The position numbers and the translations under genes are program-made. DNA of 11,432 bases from SKLM01 sp964390305 (GTDB lineage Bacteria > Chloroflexota > Anaerolineae > B4-G1), in assembly GCA_964390305.1 (NCBI GenBank), contig CAYMHT010000086.1, positions 1 to 11,432 on the forward strand. Direction: 5' to 3'. Position 1 is the first letter of the stretch. Every line of letters begins with the position of its first letter. A model generated the notes under the pieces. The model was not told the origin of the DNA. It worked only from the letters and a program-made list of their open reading frames with translations, and did not search any database. Positions 6,203 through 11,432 of this stretch are shown here, in pieces.

Positions 6203-9200
6203 ATGGCCAGGCGTTCGGTTCGGATTCTGTTGACCGCTCTCATCGTCGTGAATGCGTTGTTCGTCGGTCCGCTTCAGCCTCGCCGCGTCCATGCCACGCC
6301 GGCCGAGCAAGGTTGCTGGACGATCAAGGCCGATATGCCGACGTCCAGAAGGAACCCCGCTGCCGTCGCCCTGGACGGTACGGTCTACGTGATGGGGGGG
6401 CGGAACGGCGATCGATACGACGTGGTGGAGAGGTACGACTCGGTGGAGGATGCCTGGGAAACCATGGCGCCAATGCCGTCGGCGCAGGCATTCATCGTCG
6501 CCGCGGCCGTTGACGGCAGGATCTACGTCATTGGAGGATCCGACGCAGGCGGTAAACTGGGGACGGTGCAGGAGTATAACCCTGTCAGCGATACCTGGCG
6601 GATCAGGAACCCCATGCCAACGCCTAGAGGCGACGCCGTGGCCGGCGTGGTGGACAACAAGATCTACGTCATCGGCGGGTGGGACAATGGCGCGCTGGAT
6701 GCCGTCGAGGAGTACGACCCGGCCACGAATACCTGGAACACCAACAAGGCCAGCATCCCCCATCCCGTCGCCCTGGGCAGCGCCGCGGTGGTGTCAGACA
6801 CGATCTACGTCATCGGCGGGCTGAACGGAACGGGTCCCCTGACGCAGACCTATGCGTACGATCCGGTGGAAGACGAATGGACCGAGAAAGCGAGCATGCC
6901 CGTGGCGAGGAGTCGCCTGACCGCTGCCGCAGTGGGCGACGCGATCTATGTCATCGGAGGGTACAACTACATCGACGGGTGGCAGGACAGGGTCGAGGTC
7001 TACGACCCGGCATCAGACACATGGTCGACGATGAACTGGATGCCCACGCGCAGAGGGGATCTGTCCTCGGCGGCGGTGGGGGATACGATCTACGTCTTTG
7101 GCGGACGGCGAAGCTGGAACAGCGAGGTGGTGAACTGCGCGCAGGCCCTGGACGTCGACTGCGACAACAACCCCCCGGAGGAACCGCTATATCCCAGTCC
7201 GGGAGCCGGGTATGACGAGCAGCCGCTCAACGTCAACCTGAGCTGGTGGTGCAGTGATTTGGATGGGGACGACCTGACGTACGACGTCTATTTCAGCGAA
7301 GAGGTATCCCCGACGGTATCCACGACACCGGCCCTGGTGTCCAGCGCTCAGATCTCGACCACGTACGATCCACCGGAGACGCTCAAGCCGCTGACGAGAT
7401 ACTACTGGCAGATCATCGCCAGGGATAGCCGGGGCGCCGTGACGTCGGGGGTGCGGTGGGTGTTCAGGACGGGGGCGGGGCCGAGCATCGAGGTGGAGAA
7501 GACGGCGAGCCCGGTCGCGGTCCTCGAGACGGGAGGCTGGGTCGAGTTCACGGTGCTCGTTTCGAACACGGGTGAGGATCCCGTCACGCTCACGGGATTG
7601 GAGGACGACATCTACGGCGACCTGGACGGCCAGGGCACCTGCACGGTCGATCAGTCGATCGACGCCGATGCATGGTACGAGTGCGCGTTCGAGGCCTACG
7701 TGTCTGGCGAAGCGAACACGGAGCACGAGAACACGGTGACGGCAACGGCTGAGGACGGTGCCGGTGTTCTCGCGGAGGCTCAAGGCAGTGCCTCCGTGGA
7801 GATCATGGACGTGTTACCCAGCGTGGTGGTGAGGAAGTCGGCCGACCCAGAGACCATCTCCGAGCCGGGTGGGACGGTCGAGTTCACCGTGCGGGTGAAC
7901 AACACCAGCCTCGAGACGCTCACCCTCACCGATCTGGTGGACGACATCTACGGCAACCTGCACGACCAGGGCGACTGCAGCGTGCCGCAGTCGATCGACG
8001 CGGGCGAGCAGTACAAGTGCTCGTTCAGCGCCTACGTCTCTGGCAACCCAGGTATAGACCACCAGGACACAGTCACAGCCACTGTGCAGGACGACGAGAA
8101 CAACGAAAGCGACGGCGCCGACGAGGCCACGGTGACCATCACCGACGTCGAGCCGGCCATCGAGGTGAGCAAGACCGCCGACCCCACCAGCGTACCTGAG
8201 CCCGGCGGGGACGTGGAGTTCACGGTGGTGGTGACCAACACCGGCGTGGAGCCGCTCACCCTGGCGACGCTGGTGGACAGTGTCTACGGAGATCTAGACG
8301 GTCAGGGCGACTGCACCCTGCCGCAGCTAGACCTGGCTCCCGACGAGGCCTATGGGTGCTCGTTCAGCGCGCCTGTAGCGGGCGACGCGGGCGATGAGCA
8401 GTCGAACACAGTGACGGCACTGGTCTACGACGACGAGGATAACTTCGTCTACGGAGACGACGACGCCACGGTGACCATCACGGATGTGGAGCCGAGCATC
8501 GAGGTGAGCAAGACCGCCGAACCCACCAGCATACCTGAGCCCGGCGGCAGCGTCACCTTCACCCTGGAGGTCGCCAACACCGGCGTCGAGACGGTCACCC
8601 TCACCTCGCTGGTGGACGACGTCTGCGGCAACGTCGCCAACTCGAGCAACCCCGACCTAATGAGCACCACCTGCGCCATAGGAGGCGCCGTCCCCGTCGA
8701 CGGCACGTATCGCTGCACTTTCCAGGCCGCGGTCTCCGGCGAGCCCGGCCTCTACCCCAACACGGTGACCGCGACGGCCGAGGACAACGAGGGGAACACC
8801 GCCGACGATGACGACGACGCCACGGTGACCATCACCGACGTCGAGCCGGCCATCGAGGTGAGCAAGACCGCCGACCCCACCAGCGTACCTGAGCCCGGCG
8901 GGGACGTGGAGTTCACGGTGGTGGTGACCAACACCGGCGTGGAGCCGCTCACCCTGGCGACGCTGGTGGACAGTGTCTACGGAGATCTAGACGGTCAGGG
9001 CGACTGCACCCTGCCGCAGCTAGACCTGGCTCCCGACGAGGCCTATGGGTGCTCGTTCAGCGCGCCTGTAGCGGGCGACGCGGGCGATGAGCAGTCGAAC
9101 ACAGTGACGGCACTGGTCTACGACGACGAGGATAACTTCGTCTACGGAGACGACAAAGCCACGGTGACCATCACCGACGTGCTCCCGACCATCGCCGTGA

Positions 9201-11140
9201 GCAAGGCGGCCAGCCCCTCCAGCCTGCCCGAGCCCGGCGGCAGCGTCACCTTCACCCTTGAGGTCGCCAATACCGGCGTCGAGACGGTCACCCTCACCTC
9301 GCTGGTCGACGACGTCTACGGCGACGTCACCGACCTGGGCAACCTGCACCTGGTGAGCACCACCTGCGCCATAGGAGGTGCCATCCCCGCCCTGGGCACG
9401 TACCGCTGCGCCTTCCAGGCCTTGGTCTCCGGCGAGCCCGGCCTCTACGCCAACACGGTGACCGCGACGGTTGAGGACAACGAGGGGAACACCGCCGACG
9501 ATGACGACGACGCCACGGTGACCATCACCGACGTCGAGCCGGCCATCGAGGTGAGCAAGACCGCCGACCCCACCAGCGTACCTGAGCCCGGCGGGGACGT
9601 GGAGTTCACGGTGGTGGTGACCAACACCGGCGTGGAGCCGCTCACCCTGGCGACGCTGGTGGACAGTGTCTACGGAGATCTAGACGGTCAGGGCGACTGC
9701 ACCCTGCCGCAGCTAGACCTGGCTCCCGACGAGGCCTATGGGTGCTCGTTCAGCGCGCCTGTGGCGGGCGACGCCGGAGACGAACACACGAACACGGTGA
9801 CCGCAGCGGTCCGCGACGATGAGGAGAACGTTCAGTATGGCTCGGACGAAGCCATCGTGACCATCACGGACGTGCTCCCGACCATTGCCGTGAGCAAGAT
9901 GGCCACCCCGACCAGCCTGCCCGAGCCCGGCGGCAGCGTCACGTTCACCCTCGAGGTCGCCAATACCGGCATGGAGACGGTCGCCCTCACCTCGCTGGTG
10001 GACGATGTCTACGGCGACGTCACCAGCGGAGCCAACCCGAGCCTCCTGAGCACCACCTGCGCCACAGGGGGCGCCATCCCCGCCCTGGGCACGTACCGCT
10101 GCGCCTTCCAGGCCTCGGTCTCCGGCGAGCCCGGCTTCTACCCCAACACGGTGACCGCGACAGCCGAGGACAATGAGGGGAACCCCGCCGACGATGACGA
10201 CGACGCCACGGTGATCATCACGGACGTGGAGCCGGTCATCGAGGTGAGCAAGATCGCCAAACCGACGACGGTTCGCGCGGGTGACACGGTGGACTTCAAG
10301 ATCGAGGTGGTCAACCGGGGCGTCGGTTCACTCACCCTGGTCGGGCTGGACGACACCGTCTTTGGCGACCTAACGGAAGAGTGTGGCCTGCGGGCGGAGA
10401 TGGTGGTCGGTCAGTCGTTCCAGTGCATCATCAGCCGCACCATCAGCGCCGACCACACCAACACGGTGGCGGCCATCGCTGAGGACCGCCAGGGGAATCA
10501 GACCATAGAGTCCGCGGAGGCGACCGTTGACGTCATCGAGCCGGCCATTCAAGTCGTCATCGCGGCCAGTACCGATACGGCCAGGGTCGGTGACACGATC
10601 ACGTACACCTACAGCGTGGATAACATCGGCGACACGCCGCTCATTGACGTCGTCGCCACCGACCATCGGCTGGGGAACGTCAGCCTCTCCAGCACGACGC
10701 TGGCTGTAGGGGAGATCGCCGTGGGCAACGCCCTGTACTGCGTCGACGAGGGGGATCTGCCCGGTCCGCTCACCCACACCGTGACGGTCACCGGCACACC
10801 GCCGCTCGGCGCTGACGTGAGCGCCATCCACACGGTGACCGTCGACCTCCTTCCGGCATCCTCTCCGATGAGCCGCACGGTCTACCTGCCGCTCATCAGC
10901 AGCAACGACGTGGGCAGCGCGCCAGACGGAGCGGCCGCAGCCGTCAGGGCCAGCAGGCTGCGGATGGTGCTTCAGAGCCGGAGCTACGTGCCGGCGGCGG
11001 ACTCCCGCACCGGGCAGACCGACGAACCCGGGGCACCGCCGAGAGTGCCGCCCTATCTGCCCGTCGTATGGAGGGATGCGGACGTCGCGACCCCTCCAGT
11101 GGGCGCGACGAGAAACCGTCAGGCTCATAAGCGCTCCTGA
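6203..11140 (+). CDS. Large exported Kelch / fibronectin-like / multi-Ig-like surface protein
   Basis: This is a 1645-residue protein. Residues 1-31 are a signal peptide (MARRSVRILLTALIVVNALF, ending near VHA). Residues 38-320 contain six Kelch blades with recurrent IYVIGG and YDPxxDTW motifs, predicting a beta-propeller. Residues about 322-426 form a fibronectin-III-like domain (SWWCSDLDGDDLTYDVYF, then TRYYWQIIARDSRG). Ten Ig-like repeats of DUF11/CARDB type follow, starting near residues 428, 540, 652, 765, 883, 996, 1114, 1227, 1345 and 1448. Each has I-x-V-x-K-x-A-x-P at the start, a (V/A)xNTG core and a paired Cys in most units. C-terminal VYLPLI (about 1560) and PYLPVVW (about 1617) are of the kind seen at the ends of many Chloroflexota exported proteins. 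There is no PEP-CTERM or LPXTG tail. It probably acts as an extended cell-surface or secreted stalk holding a carbohydrate- or protein-binding propeller. It follows the polysaccharide genes by 85 nt and may or may not share their transcript. Confidence 0.9.
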   Translation: MARRSVRILLTALIVVNALFVGPLQPRRVHATPAEQGCWTIKADMPTSRRNPAAVALDGTVYVMGGRNGDRYDVVERYDSVEDAWETMAPMPSAQAFIVAAAVDGRIYVIGGSDAGGKLGTVQEYNPVSDTWRIRNPMPTPRGDAVAGVVDNKIYVIGGWDNGALDAVEEYDPATNTWNTNKASIPHPVALGSAAVVSDTIYVIGGLNGTGPLTQTYAYDPVEDEWTEKASMPVARSRLTAAAVGDAIYVIGGYNYIDGWQDRVEVYDPASDTWSTMNWMPTRRGDLSSAAVGDTIYVFGGRRSWNSEVVNCAQALDVDCDNNPPEEPLYPSPGAGYDEQPLNVNLSWWCSDLDGDDLTYDVYFSEEVSPTVSTTPALVSSAQISTTYDPPETLKPLTRYYWQIIARDSRGAVTSGVRWVFRTGAGPSIEVEKTASPVAVLETGGWVEFTVLVSNTGEDPVTLTGLEDDIYGDLDGQGTCTVDQSIDADAWYECAFEAYVSGEANTEHENTVTATAEDGAGVLAEAQGSASVEIMDVLPSVVVRKSADPETISEPGGTVEFTVRVNNTSLETLTLTDLVDDIYGNLHDQGDCSVPQSIDAGEQYKCSFSAYVSGNPGIDHQDTVTATVQDDENNESDGADEATVTITDVEPAIEVSKTADPTSVPEPGGDVEFTVVVTNTGVEPLTLATLVDSVYGDLDGQGDCTLPQLDLAPDEAYGCSFSAPVAGDAGDEQSNTVTALVYDDEDNFVYGDDDATVTITDVEPSIEVSKTAEPTSIPEPGGSVTFTLEVANTGVETVTLTSLVDDVCGNVANSSNPDLMSTTCAIGGAVPVDGTYRCTFQAAVSGEPGLYPNTVTATAEDNEGNTADDDDDATVTITDVEPAIEVSKTADPTSVPEPGGDVEFTVVVTNTGVEPLTLATLVDSVYGDLDGQGDCTLPQLDLAPDEAYGCSFSAPVAGDAGDEQSNTVTALVYDDEDNFVYGDDKATVTITDVLPTIAVSKAASPSSLPEPGGSVTFTLEVANTGVETVTLTSLVDDVYGDVTDLGNLHLVSTTCAIGGAIPALGTYRCAFQALVSGEPGLYANTVTATVEDNEGNTADDDDDATVTITDVEPAIEVSKTADPTSVPEPGGDVEFTVVVTNTGVEPLTLATLVDSVYGDLDGQGDCTLPQLDLAPDEAYGCSFSAPVAGDAGDEHTNTVTAAVRDDEENVQYGSDEAIVTITDVLPTIAVSKMATPTSLPEPGGSVTFTLEVANTGMETVALTSLVDDVYGDVTSGANPSLLSTTCATGGAIPALGTYRCAFQASVSGEPGFYPNTVTATAEDNEGNPADDDDDATVIITDVEPVIEVSKIAKPTTVRAGDTVDFKIEVVNRGVGSLTLVGLDDTVFGDLTEECGLRAEMVVGQSFQCIISRTISADHTNTVAAIAEDRQGNQTIESAEATVDVIEPAIQVVIAASTDTARVGDTITYTYSVDNIGDTPLIDVVATDHRLGNVSLSSTTLAVGEIAVGNALYCVDEGDLPGPLTHTVTVTGTPPLGADVSAIHTVTVDLLPASSPMSRTVYLPLISSNDVGSAPDGAAAAVRASRLRMVLQSRSYVPAADSRTGQTDEPGAPPRVPPYLPVVWRDADVATPPVGATRNRQAHKRS
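8156..10234 (+). repeat. Three 693-bp A-B super-repeats in the Ig-like array
   Basis: Units start at 8156, 8849 and 9542, each being a 339-bp A domain (AIEVSKTADPTSVPEPGGDV) plus a 354-bp B domain (EPGGSVTFTLEVANTGVE type, with an extra loop and a DDDD run). The spacing is exactly 693 bp both times. By eye, 8126-8461 and 8819-9154 are identical over 336 bp, and 8780-9069 and 9473-9762 over 290 bp, silent sites included. The third A domain diverges in its last quarter. The B domains are less alike than the A domains. Confidence 0.95.
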
Positions 11141-11264
11141 CGTCGTCGCGGCTTCGTCTCAGCCGCCGACGCCCAGCGCTGCGCGGGTTGTGGTGCCGAT
11201 CCCGGTCATGCTAGATTCGCGGGGACCGACTTTCTATGCCGTGCCATCCGTCGGCACGAGTGGA
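11133..11264 (+). pseudogene. Decayed 5' fragment of a second sugar-transferase gene
   Basis: One frame, read without gaps, aligns over 44 codons with residues 5-48 of the sugar transferase at 4255. By eye 21 of 44 residues are identical, ending in LDSRGPTFYAVPSVG against LDSRGPIFYRAPRVG. Many codons differ at third positions, so it derives from an older paralogue rather than a recent copy. In the former membrane helix several Leu/Ile positions are now Pro or Ser, which would break the helix. No KFRTM or catalytic DE motif follows, and no start codon with a ribosome site is seen. Its first codons overlap the stop of the Kelch gene (11138-11140). Confidence 0.6.
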
Positions 11265-11295
11265 CAAGGCCCTGCAGATGACCGGGATCGGCACC
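11192..11295. repeat. 18-bp perfect inverted repeat with nested hairpin between convergent genes
   Basis: GGTGCCGATCCCGGTCAT (11192-11209) is the exact reverse complement of ATGACCGGGATCGGCACC (11278-11295). The 68-bp interior contains a further 6-bp stem, CGTGCC (11240-11245) with GGCACG (11253-11258), around a 7-nt loop. It lies between a plus-strand and a minus-strand gene end, so either transcript could fold it. There is no T-run after either arm, so it is not a standard intrinsic terminator. The left arm lies inside the sugar-transferase remnant; the right arm starts 13 bp after the homology ends. Confidence 0.75.
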
Positions 11296-11373
11296 CGCCT
11301 GGACGCGGACCGTCTCGCGGCATGCCCTCAGCGGATCCAGCTGCTCCGAGGGAAGGCCAACCGGTCCTGCAGC

Positions 11374-11432
11374 CTACCGATTCTCCAACCGAAACCCGTG
11401 CCCCCGCACCGTGACGATGTACTCGTGATCCG
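11374..11432 (-). CDS. OmpR/PhoB-family response regulator, C-terminal end only
   Basis: On the minus strand the last 18 codons before a TAG (11376-11374) read DHEYIVTVRGHGFRLENR. The string YIVTVRG-x-G-(F/Y)-RLE is the C-terminal hairpin (wing) of the winged-helix DNA-binding domain of OmpR/PhoB-type response regulators and closely related transcriptional activators. The rest of the gene lies beyond the window. It converges on the Kelch gene, so it belongs to a different transcription unit. The fragment cannot show whether a receiver domain is present or what it regulates. Confidence 0.82.
   Translation of the reverse strand, partial: DHEYIVTVRGHGFRLENR

Noticed and set aside
8032..9645. 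Three near-identical minus-strand open frames (8032-8259, 8752-8952, 9445-9645).
   Set aside because: They are mirror images of the duplicated Ig-like domains; the absence of stops follows from GC-rich repeated codons, and they lack ribosome sites and recognisable motifs.
11076..11414. A 112-codon plus-strand open frame at the right end.
   Set aside because: Its first part overlaps the Kelch gene in another frame, its last part overlaps the response-regulator tail, and only the middle resembles a known protein, in decayed form. It is treated as a remnant, not a gene.

Overview
The window is GC-rich bacterial DNA with one dense run of plus-strand genes. No marker gene is present, so taxonomy rests on style. 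The large secreted protein carries two C-terminal YLPL/YLPV motifs, and from general knowledge such tails are common on exported proteins of Chloroflexota (Anaerolineae and relatives). A chloroflexotal origin is therefore an inference, not a demonstration.

Layout. Positions 2-1615 hold the 3' part of an alkaline-phosphatase-superfamily phosphodiesterase whose start lies outside the window. A WbqC-family protein follows (1683-2375), then a NodB-type polysaccharide deacetylase of the DUF3473/XrtA-associated kind (2390-3409). Next come a FemAB/GNAT-like acyltransferase (3330-4262, overlapping the deacetylase by 80 nt) and a fused protein (4255-6117). The fused protein joins a membrane sugar-phosphate transferase to a Wzz-type chain-length regulator through a basic, tandemly repeated linker. 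These five genes are tightly spaced or overlapping and read as one operon for an exported surface polysaccharide: lipid-linked initiation (transferase), chain-length control (Wzz part), deacetylation and acyl decoration (deacetylase, FemAB-like, WbqC-like). The deacetylase/FemAB/sugar-transferase/Wzz set resembles the exosortase-associated EPS loci of Proteobacteria, but no exosortase and no PEP-CTERM tail is visible here.

After an 85-nt gap, 6203-11140 encodes a 1645-residue exported protein. Its order is signal peptide, six-bladed Kelch propeller, fibronectin-III-like domain, ten tandem Ig-like (DUF11/CARDB-type) domains and two YLPL-type motifs. The central six Ig-like domains form an alternating A-B array with an exact 693-bp period. 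Stretches of 290-336 bp are identical between neighbouring copies, so the array was duplicated or homogenised recently.

The last 292 bp contain no intact gene but are not empty. They hold a decayed 5' fragment of a second sugar-transferase gene (11133-11264), an 18-bp perfect inverted repeat (11192-11209 / 11278-11295), and the last 18 codons of a convergent minus-strand OmpR/PhoB-type response regulator (11374-11432). No rRNA, tRNA, CRISPR array or transposase was seen.
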